Source of the DNA: Asticcacaulis sp. AC402
GTDB lineage: Bacteria; Pseudomonadota; Alphaproteobacteria; Caulobacterales; Caulobacteraceae
Direction of reading: 5' to 3'
DNA length: 64,000 nt
Assembly: GCF_000495835.1 (NCBI RefSeq)
Contig: NZ_AWGC01000031.1
Coordinates: 1-64,000 of the forward strand
The position numbers were made by a program, and so were the translations under genes. This document shows, piece by piece, positions 8,018-17,759 of the stretch; the stretch's first letter is position 1, and each line of letters begins with the position of its first letter. The notes beneath the pieces were generated by a model. The model saw only the letters and a program-made list of their open reading frames with translations. It was not told the DNA's origin and searched no databases.

Positions 8018-9979
8018 ATGCTCCGTCTCAGCCTGTCCACCGCGCTCGCAGTCACCTTCCTTGCCGCGCCGGCCCTTACGACTCAGGCTTGGGCCGCCCC
8101 GCAGTTCGCCAAAATCTTCACCGATCATGCTGTCGTCCAGCGCGATCAACCCGTCACCGTCTGGGGCACCGCCGCACCGTCACAAGCCGTCACGGTCAGC
8201 CTGAACGGTCGGACGGCCACAGCCACGGCTGATGCTGCCGGCAAATGGCGCGCCACCCTGCCGGCCATGACCGCCGGTGGCCCTTACAGCCTGACCGCGA
8301 CATCCGAAGGCGAGACCGCCACGCGCAACGATATTCTGGTCGGCGATGTCTATCTGTGCGGCGGCCAGTCCAACATGGAGTTCGCGGTTCGCAACGCGAC
8401 CAATGCCTGGTCCGCCCTGATGGGCGCGGGTAACAACAATATCCGCTTCGCCAATATCCAGAAGGACACCCAGCCCCTGCCGCTGGACGACCTGACCCAT
8501 CCTACGCAATGGAAGGTGTCCGGGCCAGAGACCACCGGCGACGCCTCGGCCGTCTGTTACTACATGGCCAGGTCGCTCCAGGCCCGCTATCAGGTCCCCG
8601 TCGGCTTCATCAATTCGAGCTGGGGCGGCACCACCATCGAAAGCTGGATTGGGCCATCGTCGCTGAAAACCGTCCCGACCTTCGCAGAAGGCGTCGCCGC
8701 CGTCACCGAACTGGGAACCGATCCCGTTGCCGCCATGGCCCGCGAAGACCGCCGCCAGGAAGCCTGGTGGGACGCCCATGACAAAAACGCCAGGGCTGAA
8801 CGCGCCTATATCTCTCCGAAGTATGATGACGCCAAATGGCCGTCCCTGACCCCGGTCGGCTCGTGGAAAGCCGCCGGCATCGATGACTTCAAGACCCACG
8901 ATGGCGTCGGCTGGTTCCGCACCACGGTTGACCTCACCGAAGCCCAGGCCGCCACGGCCAACCAGCTGGTTCTGGGGCCCATTGACACCTACGACACCGC
9001 CTGGGTCAACGGCACCCGCGTCGGCGGCGCCAGCACGTCTTGGATGTGGCGCGAATACACCGTCCCCAAGGGCGTGTTTAAGGCCGGCACGAACGTCGTT
9101 GTCCTGCGCGTCCTCAGCGGCGGCAACGGAGGCGGCCTGACCGGCCGGCCGGAAAACCGCGCTGTCAAAACCAGCGATGGCCAGTACATCCAGCTCAAGG
9201 CCGACTGGAAATACAAGAAGGGCATGGCCTCCAGGGGACTATCAGTCCCGCCGGCGCCGTGGAACATCCCGACCAGCCTGACCACCCTCTACAACGGCAT
9301 GATCGCCCCCCTGAAAGGCTACCATTTCAAACTGGCCGCCTGGTATCAGGGCGAATCCAATGTCGGTCGTGCCGAGCAATACCGCACCTTGCAGCCCCTC
9401 CTGATCAAGGACTGGCGCGACACCTTCGGCCAGCCCGACATGCCCTTTCTGGTAACCCAGCTGACGGCCTACGGCTCGACAGCAAGCCAGCCGATCGAGT
9501 CCGGCTGGGCGCAACTGCGCGAGGCTCAACGCCTTAGCATCGCTGAGGATCCCAGGGCTTTCACGGCCGTAACCATCGACTTCGGCGACCGCTCGGACAT
9601 CCATCCGACGCAAAAGACCATCGTCGGCGAACGCCTGGCCCGTGCCGCCCGCGTCATCGCCTATGGCGACACCACGGTCACGCCCGGCGGCCCCGAAGCC
9701 GTCTCCGCCACCCAGTCAGGCAACGACGTCATCATCACCTTCAAAAGCACCAATGGCGGCCTGCGCACTTACAGCTCGGACGTGGCCATCGCCTTCGAAG
9801 CCTGCACCGGCGGCACCTGCCGCTATGCGCAGGCCCTGGCGTCAGGTGATACGGTGGTCCTGAAAAACGTCGGCGCTGGCATCACCAGGGTACGCTATGC
9901 CTGGGCGGACTCGCCGTTCGTCAACCTGTTCAGCGCAGACGACCTGCCCGCCGCGCCGTTTGAACTCACCGTTAAATAG
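8018..9979 (+). CDS. Sialate O-acetylesterase-family esterase (SGNH fold)
   Basis: About 653 residues with a signal peptide (MLRLSLSTALAVTFLAAPAL, cleavage near AWA-A), so periplasmic or secreted. The start at ATG 8018 has GGGAA upstream. Motifs: GGQSNMEF (nucleophile near S118), SSWGGTTIESW, WYQGESN and DRSDIHPT (catalytic Asp/His). The segment between the SGNH blocks (near DGVGWFRTTVDL) looks like a beta-sandwich insert, as in family members. The family removes acetyl groups from sialic acids or, in plant-degrading bacteria, from xylan side chains. With other glycan enzymes in the window, an acetylated polysaccharide substrate is the likelier inference. It is divergent from the RTX gene, which starts 183 nt away. 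Confidence 0.9.
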   Translation: MLRLSLSTALAVTFLAAPALTTQAWAAPQFAKIFTDHAVVQRDQPVTVWGTAAPSQAVTVSLNGRTATATADAAGKWRATLPAMTAGGPYSLTATSEGETATRNDILVGDVYLCGGQSNMEFAVRNATNAWSALMGAGNNNIRFANIQKDTQPLPLDDLTHPTQWKVSGPETTGDASAVCYYMARSLQARYQVPVGFINSSWGGTTIESWIGPSSLKTVPTFAEGVAAVTELGTDPVAAMAREDRRQEAWWDAHDKNARAERAYISPKYDDAKWPSLTPVGSWKAAGIDDFKTHDGVGWFRTTVDLTEAQAATANQLVLGPIDTYDTAWVNGTRVGGASTSWMWREYTVPKGVFKAGTNVVVLRVLSGGNGGGLTGRPENRAVKTSDGQYIQLKADWKYKKGMASRGLSVPPAPWNIPTSLTTLYNGMIAPLKGYHFKLAAWYQGESNVGRAEQYRTLQPLLIKDWRDTFGQPDMPFLVTQLTAYGSTASQPIESGWAQLREAQRLSIAEDPRAFTAVTIDFGDRSDIHPTQKTIVGERLARAARVIAYGDTTVTPGGPEAVSATQSGNDVIITFKSTNGGLRTYSSDVAIAFEACTGGTCRYAQALASGDTVVLKNVGAGITRVRYAWADSPFVNLFSADDLPAAPFELTVK

Positions 9980-9985
9980 ATAAGG

Positions 9986-10031
9986 GTTGCCTTCGTTGCG
10001 GAAAACGGGGACTGTTTTCCGCAACGGCAAC
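9986..10031 (+). terminator. Strong stem-loop between esterase and DUF485 genes
   Basis: A perfect 12-bp inverted repeat, GTTGCGGAAAAC (9995-10006) / GTTTTCCGCAAC (10014-10025), is extended by GTTGCC (9986-9991) / GGCAAC (10026-10031) across a 3-nt bulge. It lies just after the esterase stop. There is no U-run, so it may be a terminator or a processing hairpin. Confidence 0.6.
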
Positions 10032-10077
10032 GCCATGCCCAAAAACAAGTGCCAATAATTCTGTGGGAGAGAAGAAC

Positions 10078-10392
10078 GTGAGTACCGACGAGGTTTATCG
10101 CCGCATCTATGATGACCCGAAGTTTCAGACCCTGGTCAAAAAGCGCGGACGTTTCGCCTGGACCCTGTCCATTATCACCCTGCTGGCCTATTACGGCTTT
10201 ATCCTTCTGATCGCCTTCGAGCCCGAACTGCTCGGCACGCCGCTCAGCCCCGCCACCGTCATTACCTGGGGCATTCCCGGCGGACTCGGCCTGATCGTCC
10301 TGTGCTTTATCGTGACCGGCATCTACGTCCAGCGCGCCAATGGCGAGTTCGACCGTTTGACGCGTGAACTCCTGAAGGAGCACGGTCAATGA
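10078..10392 (+). CDS. yjcH: DUF485 small membrane protein
   Basis: About 104 residues. The start is taken as GTG 10078 ([10 protein letters not shown]) because GGGAGAG lies 7-8 nt upstream; the GTG at 10063 would overlap that site. It has two predicted transmembrane helices ([22 protein letters not shown] and the [23 protein letters not shown] region) between charged ends. The family is encoded directly upstream of acetate/solute symporters, as here, with a 4-base ATGA overlap. Its role is presumed accessory to the symporter. Confidence 0.88.
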   Translation: MSTDEVYRRIYDDPKFQTLVKKRGRFAWTLSIITLLAYYGFILLIAFEPELLGTPLSPATVITWGIPGGLGLIVLCFIVTGIYVQRANGEFDRLTRELLKEHGQ

Positions 10393-12050
10393 GCCGCTTT
10401 CGTCCCTACCTGATGGCCTTGCTGATCGCCGTCATGCCGGCAGCCGTCCTGGCCGACGCCCTCACCGGCAATGTCGAGAAACAAGGCACCAACTACATCG
10501 CCATTGGCATGTTCCTGGCCTTTATCGTGGCGACTCTGTTCATCACGCGCTGGGCGTCGAAGCGGACATCCTCGACCAGCGACTACTATACGGCCGGCGG
10601 GAAAATCACCGGCTTTCAGAACGGTCTGGCCATTGCCGGCGATTACATGTCGGCCGCCTCGTTCTTGGGCATCTCAGCCCAGGTGTTTACGTCCGGCTTC
10701 GACGGCCTGATCTATTCGATCGGCTTTCTGGTCGGCTGGCCGATCATCCTGTTCCTGATGGCGGAGCGCCTGCGCAACCTCGGCAAGTACACCTTCTCTG
10801 ATGTTGCTTCCTATCGCCTCGGCCAAAGGCCGATCCGCTTCCTGTCGGCCCTGTCGTCCCTGACGGTGGTAGCCTTCTATCTGATCGCCCAGATGGTCGG
10901 CGCCGGTAAACTGATCCAGCTTCTCTTCGGCCTGGACTACGCGATCGCCGTCACCCTGGTCGGCGTCCTGATGGTCATGTATGTGCTGTTCGGCGGCATG
11001 CTGGCCACAACCTGGGTCCAGATCATCAAGGCGGTCCTGCTGCTGTCGGGGGCCACCTTCATGGCGGTCATGGTCATGCAGGCGGTCAATTTCGACTTTG
11101 GCCGCCTCTTCTCCGAGGCCGTCGCCGTCCACAGCAAGGGCACCGCCATCATGGCACCCGGCGTCCTCATCACCGATCCAATCTCCGCCATCTCCCTAGG
11201 ACTGGCATTGATGTTCGGCACCGCCGGCCTGCCCCACATCCTGATGCGTTTCTTCACCGTTCATGACGCTAAGGAAGCGCGCAAGTCGGTCTTCTACGCC
11301 ACCGGCTTTATCGGCTACTTCTACATTCTGACCTTCGTCATCGGCTTCGGCGCCATCCTGCTGGTCGGCACCAATCCGGCTTTCCAGGACGCCACCGGCG
11401 GCCTCCTGGGCGGTTCGAACATGGCAGCCGTCCACCTGGCCGAGGCCGTAGGCGGAGACTTCTTCTTGGGGTTTATTTCGGCTGTGGCCTTTGCCACCAT
11501 CCTGGCGGTCGTGGCCGGCCTGGCCCTGGCCGGCGCATCAGCTGTGGCGCTGGACCTCTACACCCACGTCCTGCGTGGCGGCCAGGCCAGTGAAAAATCG
11601 CAGATGATCGTGTCCAGGGGCGCCGTGATCGTCCTGGGGGTCGTGGCCATCGTGCTGGGCGTGGTGTTCGAAAAACAGAACATTGCCTTCATGGTCGGTC
11701 TCGCCTTTTCGGTGGCGGCCGCGACGAACTTCCCGATCCTGATCCTCAGCATGTACTGGTCGAAACTGACCACGCGCGGTGCTGTGATCGGCGGGGCCAT
11801 GGGTCTGATCACGGCCCTGACCCTGACGGTTTTGTCGCCGACGGTGTGGGTCGATGTCCTGCACCACGCGGAGGCCATCTTCCCGTACAAGTATCCGGCC
11901 CTGTTCGCCATGATTGCGGCCTTCGCGGGAACCTGGCTGTTTTCGGTTACGGACAACTCGGCCGGCGGCAAGGCCGAACGCGAGAAGTTCTTTGCCCAGT
12001 TCGTCCGCTCTCAGACGGGCCTTGGCGCGTCGGACGCGGTCGATCACTGA
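10389..12050 (+). CDS. actP: Cation/acetate symporter (sodium:solute symporter family)
   Basis: 553 residues, inner-membrane transporter of the SSS family with about 13 hydrophobic segments after a signal-like N-terminus ([20 protein letters not shown]). Supporting motifs are [26 protein letters not shown] near the start of the core, the [17 protein letters not shown] signature of SSS proteins, and [16 protein letters not shown]. ActP-type proteins take up acetate and short carboxylates. It overlaps the DUF485 gene by 4 bases, the usual yjcH-actP arrangement. The substrate is inferred from family and neighbour. Confidence 0.92.
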   Translation: MSRFRPYLMALLIAVMPAAVLADALTGNVEKQGTNYIAIGMFLAFIVATLFITRWASKRTSSTSDYYTAGGKITGFQNGLAIAGDYMSAASFLGISAQVFTSGFDGLIYSIGFLVGWPIILFLMAERLRNLGKYTFSDVASYRLGQRPIRFLSALSSLTVVAFYLIAQMVGAGKLIQLLFGLDYAIAVTLVGVLMVMYVLFGGMLATTWVQIIKAVLLLSGATFMAVMVMQAVNFDFGRLFSEAVAVHSKGTAIMAPGVLITDPISAISLGLALMFGTAGLPHILMRFFTVHDAKEARKSVFYATGFIGYFYILTFVIGFGAILLVGTNPAFQDATGGLLGGSNMAAVHLAEAVGGDFFLGFISAVAFATILAVVAGLALAGASAVALDLYTHVLRGGQASEKSQMIVSRGAVIVLGVVAIVLGVVFEKQNIAFMVGLAFSVAAATNFPILILSMYWSKLTTRGAVIGGAMGLITALTLTVLSPTVWVDVLHHAEAIFPYKYPALFAMIAAFAGTWLFSVTDNSAGGKAEREKFFAQFVRSQTGLGASDAVDH

Positions 12051-12068
12051 TAGCGACACACCCTCCAT

Positions 12069-12105
12069 AAGAAAGCCCGGCAGCCGCAAGCTGCCGGGCT
12101 TTCTT
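12069..12105 (+). terminator. Rho-independent terminator after actP
   Basis: A 16-bp stem, AAGAAAGCCCGGCAGC (12069-12084) / GCTGCCGGGCTTTCTT (12090-12105), with a 5-nt loop. It lies between convergent genes and has short T/A runs on both sides, so it could serve both strands. Confidence 0.9.
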
Positions 12106-12112
12106 ATTGCCG

Positions 12113-14476
12113 TCATTTACTCGCCGGCAACTCCACCATCCAACACCGCTCGCCACGGCAAAACATCAATCGCCGGCCATCGCGGCTGAAAGTCAGGTGG
12201 ACGTAATCATCGACATATTTTTCTCCTGCCGGTAGTCCGGGATTGGCCTGTAACCACATCCGTTCACCGCTAACCGCGTCCCAAACGCCAAGCCACGCGC
12301 CAGGTCCAAGATAGAGTTTATCCGATTTAGCGGGCGTACCATCCGACGCCAGAGGCACGAGGTCGAGTTTTTGCCCCACGCTAACGCCCCGCGCGATCCA
12401 TCGCCCATCCGGACTGATTGCGGACCCGGTGTCGACCACGTAACGCGCGTCCCCCGTCAGCGACGGCAGGATATGACGCAAGTCGAAGGTCTTGACGTCC
12501 CAAACCGCGGCGCCCCCGTCCTTGAGGGCGCCAACCAGGACATGGCCGTTGGAGGCGATTGGCAGGAACAGCCGATCGAAACGTTTCAGCACCGCGCCGG
12601 AATTGCCGTCGCGCACCTCATCCGGCTTCCCCTCCGCCGGGGTGACAAGGAAATGGCGCGTGCCTGCCAACTCGCTCACGGCGCTGGCTTCGGACGTCCA
12701 CAACAGCCTGCCCGAGTCTGCATCGTAAACCTGCAGCCTTCCTGCCTCATTGAGGTACAGGCGGGCCGAATCTGATGTGAAATGAGGATCGCCTTTGCTT
12801 TCTGCGAGTTTGGAAATCAGCTTGCCGGTCAAGGTCTCATACAGGCGGTCGCCGCCCGTTTCGCCGCTTACGGCCACACGTTGGCCATCGCCGCTGATAA
12901 CACCGGACTCCGCATCCCCAATGCGATACATTTCGGTGTCGGCCTGCGTATCAAAAACTCCGACGCCGCGGCCCCCCTCCGACAGGAGATAATGGCCGTC
13001 GTCTGACATAGGCGAATAGTTCAGGAACGGCAACTGCCGCGCCGCTGCAATGGCCCCGGTGGCCGCGTCGTGACGGACGAAGACCGATCCGGCGGCCCAT
13101 TCGAACAGCTGGCTGCCATCGGCATTGAAGGACGCCTCTTCGCCGCCCATGCCCGCTCCGATCATGATCGCAAGGGTGCGGTTCGTCGCGGGGTCGATAA
13201 GGAAGCCCCCCGGCCCGAATGCAGGGTCCTTTATCTGGGCGATAACCCGGTCGCCCGACGCACTGATCTCCAAGTCCGCCAACTCAAGGTCCCCGGCATA
13301 GGCCAGCATGGGCGCAATGCGGACACGACCGTCGTTAACGAAGTCCGGCGGCTCGCGACCGGCATTGACCTCGGCGATCCATCCTTTACGCGCCTCGGCC
13401 TGAACCAGGTACAAATCCGGGAGGCAATCCCTCCAGGCACCGGCGCGGTAGGGCGCCTTTTGTGCGCCCACCAGATTGCCGAGACATTCCGGCAATTCCT
13501 CGGCACGATAGTGCGACAGTCGCCCGGACAAGCGGCCTGGATCCGTAACCGGCGCCCGGTCCAGTCGCGTGTCGAATGCGCCGGTGTAACGCCAGGAATC
13601 GGGACTTTGCCCCGCGCCGGCTGTCAAGGCAAAGGTTGTCCGCGAGATGGTGAAGACCTCCCAGCCGGCACGGATAAGACCGTAGTCGCCATCCGGCGTT
13701 TCATAGAGGTTCACCCGGCGCGGCGTTACCGCGATGCTGGGCTTTTCCAGCGGAAGCGCAACATTGTGCCGGACGCCGTCAACGACAAAAACCAGGTTCT
13801 GCTCATCCCAGTTCCGCCCGGTGAGTTGGTGCGTCAGCGTGTAGGTTATCGTCGTGCCCTTTGCATCCGGTTGCGAACTCGCTTCGAAAATACCCACACC
13901 ACCGCCTTCGGCGATGACATTGGCAATACCCTTGACCAACAGCTTCACACCGAAATACTCGGGCTCTTCTTCCAGAAGTTCGGCCTGGGTCGAACAGCCC
14001 TCGGCAATTGGCAAACCGCTCCAGACGTCAGGACGATCGAGCGCAGCCGTCACCGCTGCCGCGAAAGCTTCCCGGTTTTCCCGCCGCTCCAGGGCCAGCG
14101 CCTTACGCGACGCACGCAGCATTCTGAAAACACGTATTGGCGGCGCGGAGTCGCCATGAGCAACATAGCACGACCGATCGACTCCGGCCGAGCGCACGAC
14201 CAGAACGGCGAACATATCCACGAGACGGGCATAGGCCTCGGGCGAGGTCTCGCCTTCCCTGCGCAAGGCCTCCGCCACTTCAGAAATGCACAGGGGGTCG
14301 GTATGCCGTCCGGCCTTTTCCCAGACATCCAGCACGGGTGTCTGGCTTTCGGATGTTTCCGCGGCAAGGCATGCGCTGGGCTCAGAAAGATCCTGCGCCA
14401 ATGCCGGCGCGGTTCCGATAGCAACCGCGGCGGCTAAGGCAGCAATACACCGGCGCATAAAGGCAGAGTTTTTCAT
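12113..14476 (-). CDS. Secreted WD40/beta-propeller-like protein of unknown function
   Basis: About 787 residues. The start is set at ATG 14476 (MKNSAFMRRC) with a GGGGG ribosome-binding site; it gives a signal peptide cleaved near APALAQ. The N-terminal half (to about residue 380) has paired cysteines (SACLAAE, DPLCISE, DRSCYVAHG, EGCSTQ) and matches no family I recognise. The C-terminal half has repeated strands of the type GDRVIAQIKD, SDDGHYLLSEGGRGVGVFDT, SGDGQRVAVSG, YDADSGRLLWTSEA and SPDGRWIARG, typical of WD40 or PQQ-like propellers. The tail CRGERCWMVELP may hold a disulfide. A periplasmic protein-interaction role is inferred from the fold only. Confidence 0.75.
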   Translation of the reverse strand: MKNSAFMRRCIAALAAAVAIGTAPALAQDLSEPSACLAAETSESQTPVLDVWEKAGRHTDPLCISEVAEALRREGETSPEAYARLVDMFAVLVVRSAGVDRSCYVAHGDSAPPIRVFRMLRASRKALALERRENREAFAAAVTAALDRPDVWSGLPIAEGCSTQAELLEEEPEYFGVKLLVKGIANVIAEGGGVGIFEASSQPDAKGTTITYTLTHQLTGRNWDEQNLVFVVDGVRHNVALPLEKPSIAVTPRRVNLYETPDGDYGLIRAGWEVFTISRTTFALTAGAGQSPDSWRYTGAFDTRLDRAPVTDPGRLSGRLSHYRAEELPECLGNLVGAQKAPYRAGAWRDCLPDLYLVQAEARKGWIAEVNAGREPPDFVNDGRVRIAPMLAYAGDLELADLEISASGDRVIAQIKDPAFGPGGFLIDPATNRTLAIMIGAGMGGEEASFNADGSQLFEWAAGSVFVRHDAATGAIAAARQLPFLNYSPMSDDGHYLLSEGGRGVGVFDTQADTEMYRIGDAESGVISGDGQRVAVSGETGGDRLYETLTGKLISKLAESKGDPHFTSDSARLYLNEAGRLQVYDADSGRLLWTSEASAVSELAGTRHFLVTPAEGKPDEVRDGNSGAVLKRFDRLFLPIASNGHVLVGALKDGGAAVWDVKTFDLRHILPSLTGDARYVVDTGSAISPDGRWIARGVSVGQKLDLVPLASDGTPAKSDKLYLGPGAWLGVWDAVSGERMWLQANPGLPAGEKYVDDYVHLTFSRDGRRLMFCRGERCWMVELPASK

Positions 14477-14768
14477 GATACCCCCTGCCTCGACAATAGG
14501 TGGTAACCTGCCAGTTGACAAGGTTTGCCGAGTGTTTTGCGTCATTGCGGAACGTCGTTAGCCCAGTGATCTGATCCGCCTTGCCTTGCTTGGCGAATTC
14601 GTAACCCTGCCAGTACAACACAATTGTCTCGACCACGTTCATCTGCTTGAAACAAACTTTCGAGACTCTGCCGATGAAAAGGTTCTAGGATAGGTTCGCA
14701 TCGAATCCTTTCATCCGGCCGGTCACAATCAGACCGGCTGCCGCCTTCCTCCCGTTTTGAAATTCCCA

Positions 14769-15635
14769 ATGACCGCTCGCTACAAGCTCGGCTGCACCCT
14801 GGCCTACGAGGCCCTGTCACCGTCGGTGTTCATCTTCAACATCGAGGTGGCGCGACTGCGCCGGCATATCGACCTCGTCGAGCGCCTGACCGTATCGCCG
14901 GACCTGCCGCTCAAGGTCTATACGGTCCCGGATATCAAGAACCGCTATTTCGGCCTTCAGGTGCCGGCGGGCTCCGTGACCGTCCACTACGAGGCCGAAG
15001 TCACGCTTGACCCCTTCCGGGCCGATCCGGACAGTGTGCGCGAAACCGCCATCGAAGACCTGCCGCTGGACATCATGCCCTTCCTTCTGCCGTCGCGCTT
15101 CGTGCCCTCCGACCGCCTCGCCGATTTCGCCCGCAAGGAATTCGGCTATCTCAAACGCGGCTTCAACCGGGTGACGGCCATCTGCAACTGGCTGTACAAC
15201 AACATCGACTACCGCCGCGGCGCTTCCAACGAACAGACCACCGCCACCGAAAGCCTGCTGCTGCGCGCCGGTGTCTGTCGCGACTTCGCCCACCTGGGCA
15301 TCGCCTTTTGCCGGGCGCTCGGTATACCGGCGCGCTTTGTCAGTTGCTATGCCTATGGCCTGCGCCCCGCCGACTTTCACGCCCTCTTTGAAACCTATCT
15401 CGACGGACGCTGGTGGTTGTTTGACGGTACCCGCATGGCCAATCTCGACGGCCTCGTCCGAATCGGGGTCGGGCGCGACGCCGCCGAAATCGCCTTTTGC
15501 TCGCCCTTCGGCAATGTCAGTTACGGCCCGGTCGACATAACCATCGACCGCGTCGACGGTGGCCCTGAAGATACTGTGCGAACGACGGACGCCATCTCCA
15601 CGGAAGAACCGGCACCCCACGCCGGTGCGCTGTAG
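14769..15635 (+). CDS. Transglutaminase-like cysteine protease family protein
   Basis: About 288 residues, no signal peptide. The N-terminal beta-sandwich (roughly residues 1-95) resembles the bacterial transglutaminase N domain. The core carries the Cys-His-Asp triad: C170 in RAGVCRDFAH, H204 in ADFHALFE and D219 in WWLFDGT. RHID/VPDIKNRYFG in the N-region is also typical. Such proteins are often cytoplasmic and encoded alone or with alpha-E/ATP-grasp peptide-ligation genes, which are not seen here. ATG 14769 has no clear ribosome-binding site; TTG 14757 is a possible alternative start. Confidence 0.88.
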   Translation: MTARYKLGCTLAYEALSPSVFIFNIEVARLRRHIDLVERLTVSPDLPLKVYTVPDIKNRYFGLQVPAGSVTVHYEAEVTLDPFRADPDSVRETAIEDLPLDIMPFLLPSRFVPSDRLADFARKEFGYLKRGFNRVTAICNWLYNNIDYRRGASNEQTTATESLLLRAGVCRDFAHLGIAFCRALGIPARFVSCYAYGLRPADFHALFETYLDGRWWLFDGTRMANLDGLVRIGVGRDAAEIAFCSPFGNVSYGPVDITIDRVDGGPEDTVRTTDAISTEEPAPHAGAL

Positions 15636-15692
15636 GACCATGGTTTTTGCGCTGACCCGAACCCGCCGCGCAGCGGCGCCTCTTGCCAATTA

Positions 15693-15755
15693 GGTCCACA
15701 GATTTCACATATTATTCAGAGACTTAATCTGTGAAATCTGTGTAATCTGTGGACC
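15693..15755. repeat. Nested inverted repeat between convergent genes
   Basis: CACAGATTTCACA (15697-15709) pairs perfectly with TGTGAAATCTGTG (15730-15742). GGTCCACAGATT (15693-15704) pairs perfectly with AATCTGTGGACC (15744-15755). The two pairings share a left arm and are mutually exclusive. It lies between the transglutaminase gene and the last gene of the Ter island, so a bidirectional termination role is possible. Confidence 0.7.
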
Positions 15756-15813
15756 CACTTAAGTCTTGGGGCCCTTGCCTGGTGTCGCACCTGTCACGAC
15801 CTCGCGCGGCTGC

Positions 15814-16281
15814 TCACAGGAATGGATTGTCCTTGTCGGCATAGCGCTGGCCGATAAACTGGGTGTTGTGCGTAAAGGCATCCAGGTCATGCTGGGCCAG
15901 GCTGCGCAGCATACCGTCGAGCTTAGCCTGCATGGTGTCCAGGCTTTCATCGAGAATAAAGCTCGCCGACTTGCCCGTCTTGCGAAAGATCTCGGCCCGG
16001 TGGGCCGGCGGGATGTCGATATAGCTTTTGACCAGCTTGGGCAGATGCAGATCGCGCATCTGGTCCAGTTCGAAACGGTTGATCCCGCCCGCCTGCTCCC
16101 GCTGGGCCGCATCATAGACGTCCTTGAGACTTTCGAGGATGCGCTGGATGCGTTTCTGAGCGCCCTCCGGCACGCGCGGGTCGCTGTATTCGACACGCAC
16201 AGGCTCAGGGGCCGGCGGTTGGGGGGCCGGCGCTGGGGAGGGCTTGGCAAACAGCCGCCGAAAGAACTCCACGATCTTCAT
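15814..16281 (-). CDS. XpaC-like protein linked to TelA
   Basis: About 155 residues. The start is set at ATG 16281 (MKIVEFFRRLF). A proline/alanine-rich linker (PSPAPAPQPPAPEP) is followed by an all-helical domain with LESLKDVYDAA, FELDQMRDLHLPKLVKSYIDIP and RSLAQHDLDAFTHNTQFIGQRY. The length, helical content and place next to telA fit the XpaC-like family commonly encoded beside TelA; no catalytic motif is visible. It is the last gene of the Ter island and is separated from telA by a family B repeat (16338-16500). The family assignment is tentative. Confidence 0.55.
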   Translation of the reverse strand: MKIVEFFRRLFAKPSPAPAPQPPAPEPVRVEYSDPRVPEGAQKRIQRILESLKDVYDAAQREQAGGINRFELDQMRDLHLPKLVKSYIDIPPAHRAEIFRKTGKSASFILDESLDTMQAKLDGMLRSLAQHDLDAFTHNTQFIGQRYADKDNPFL

Positions 16282-16337
16282 ACCCAACAAGAATAGTGCG
16301 CGAGTCGTAAAAATTTGAACCACGGATCAGCAGACTT

Positions 16338-16500
16338 ATACCAAACCTCATCAAGAATGACGCTTGGTATTCGCTTTTTTTCAGCTCAAGCGCCGCTCTA
16401 GGCGCCCCCCATGGCGCCTCGCAAAAGCCCGGACGGCCTGAAGCCTACGCTGGCGGCCTTGCCAACCCGAGATGGGTCGAGAGTTTTGCGGCTTGGTATC
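16338..16500 (-). repeat. Family B intergenic repeat, reverse copy
   Basis: Read on the minus strand it runs TTGATACCAAG ... GGGTTGGCAAGG ... GCTTTTGCGAGGCGCCATG ... TTGAGCTGAAAAAAAGCGAATACCAAGCGTCATTCTTGATGAGG. This is the same order as copies at 28581, 28745, 39956 and 42168. The telA stop codon (TGA, 16499-16501) overlaps the edge of the element. Confidence 0.85.
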
Positions 16501-17665
16501 AACTCAAGGCCAGCGGCGAAGGACCGGAATTATCCGAGATATTGCCCTGGGCCCGCGCGATATAGCCCTTGGCCTTCTCGGTCTCCTGCGACAGCGTGTC
16601 AACCGTTGTCTTCATGTTGGACAGAGCCTTGATCTTGAATTCGTCGACCGCATCCATGGTGGCATAGATATTGGCGAAGGCGCGCTGTAAGGTTTCGACA
16701 TGGATGGTCGCCGAGGTCGCCTGCTCATGGATGCTCGCCGTGTTCGATTTAAGCAGTTCACTCGTGCTGGCGATCATGTTCGACGTGGTGGTATTGAGCG
16801 CCGTAATCTGATCCAGGACCAGTTTCTGGCTGGCCAGGGCCTGGGCCACCGTAACCGCCGTGCGCAAGGCGGAGATGGTTGTGGTCGACGCCCGGTCAAC
16901 ACCCTTGATCAGCTCGATATTGTTCTTCTTGATCAGATCCAGCGCCAGATAACCCTGAACCGTAACCGCCATCTGGGTCAGCAGGTCGGTGGTGCGCTGG
17001 CGGACATAAAACAGGGCCGATTCACGGATGGCACGCGACTTGGTCGGATCCGACGTATCCAGCTCGACCGCCTTCCCTTCCAGGCGACTATCCAGGGTCT
17101 TCGAGATATGAATGACCTGCTCCAGCTTGCCCATCATCTCCCACATCTTGCTGCGTTCGCCGTCAATGGCGACATTGTCCTGCAACAACTCGTCCCTGCC
17201 GCGCGCCAGACTCACCAGGATGGCATTGATATGGCTCTGCGCCGACTGGTACTTGTCGAAATAACCCTTCAGCTTGTTGCCGAACGGGATGACGCCAAAC
17301 AGCTTGCGCGGCTCCAGCAGACCGCCGCCGCGCGACGGATCCAGGCCTTCGATCGTCTGGCGCAGATCGACCAGGGAATCGCCGACACTGCCCTCGCCTT
17401 CCATCTGCCGGGTAGGACGGTCGAGGAAACGATTGCTCTGCGACGACAAGGCGGTGATTTCGCGCTGGCCAAGGCTGTTGAGCTGATTGACCCTGGTACC
17501 AAACTCCGGACTGTTGGCGTCAACGCTGACCAGATCGTTGACGAAGGAGTCGACCTTGCTTTCCAGTTCCGTCTTTACCGCCGTTTCGATCGGCACCAGA
17601 CCCGCGGCCTTCTCCGCCGGAACAACCGCAACGGGCGCCGGCGCCTCAAGAACGAGATCACTCAT
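16499..17665 (-). CDS. telA: TelA-family toxic anion resistance protein
   Basis: 388 residues, cytoplasmic and almost entirely helical, with good ribosome-binding site GGAGG upstream of ATG 17665. Family features are SLGQREITALSSQSNRFLDRPTRQ, GVIPFGNKLKGYFDKYQSAQSHINAIL, LDSRLEGKAVELD and VTVQGYLALDLIKKNNIELIKGVDRASTTT. TelA (KlaA-related) proteins belong to tellurite and other anion resistance and Ter stress operons; biochemical activity is not established. It sits 94 nt after the CitE-like gene on the same strand. Confidence 0.93.
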   Translation of the reverse strand: MSDLVLEAPAPVAVVPAEKAAGLVPIETAVKTELESKVDSFVNDLVSVDANSPEFGTRVNQLNSLGQREITALSSQSNRFLDRPTRQMEGEGSVGDSLVDLRQTIEGLDPSRGGGLLEPRKLFGVIPFGNKLKGYFDKYQSAQSHINAILVSLARGRDELLQDNVAIDGERSKMWEMMGKLEQVIHISKTLDSRLEGKAVELDTSDPTKSRAIRESALFYVRQRTTDLLTQMAVTVQGYLALDLIKKNNIELIKGVDRASTTTISALRTAVTVAQALASQKLVLDQITALNTTTSNMIASTSELLKSNTASIHEQATSATIHVETLQRAFANIYATMDAVDEFKIKALSNMKTTVDTLSQETEKAKGYIARAQGNISDNSGPSPLALS

Positions 17666-17737
17666 GGTCGTGTTTCCTCCGCAAAGCAGGTTTTAGACTT
17701 CGCCGATGAATAAGGCATGATTCCCCCAAACTGCCGC

Positions 17738-17754
17738 GTCGCCTTTAAGGCGAC
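17738..17754 (-). terminator. Small hairpin between CitE-like gene and telA
   Basis: GTCGCC (17738-17743) / GGCGAC (17749-17754) with a 5-nt loop lies 6 nt past the CitE-like stop codon. It lacks a U-run, so it may only attenuate transcription within the operon. Confidence 0.3.
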
Positions 17755-17759
17755 CCCGC

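Noticed and set aside
13070-14437. 455-residue plus-strand frame
   Set aside because: It is opposite the secreted propeller-like gene, which has a signal peptide and ribosome-binding site.
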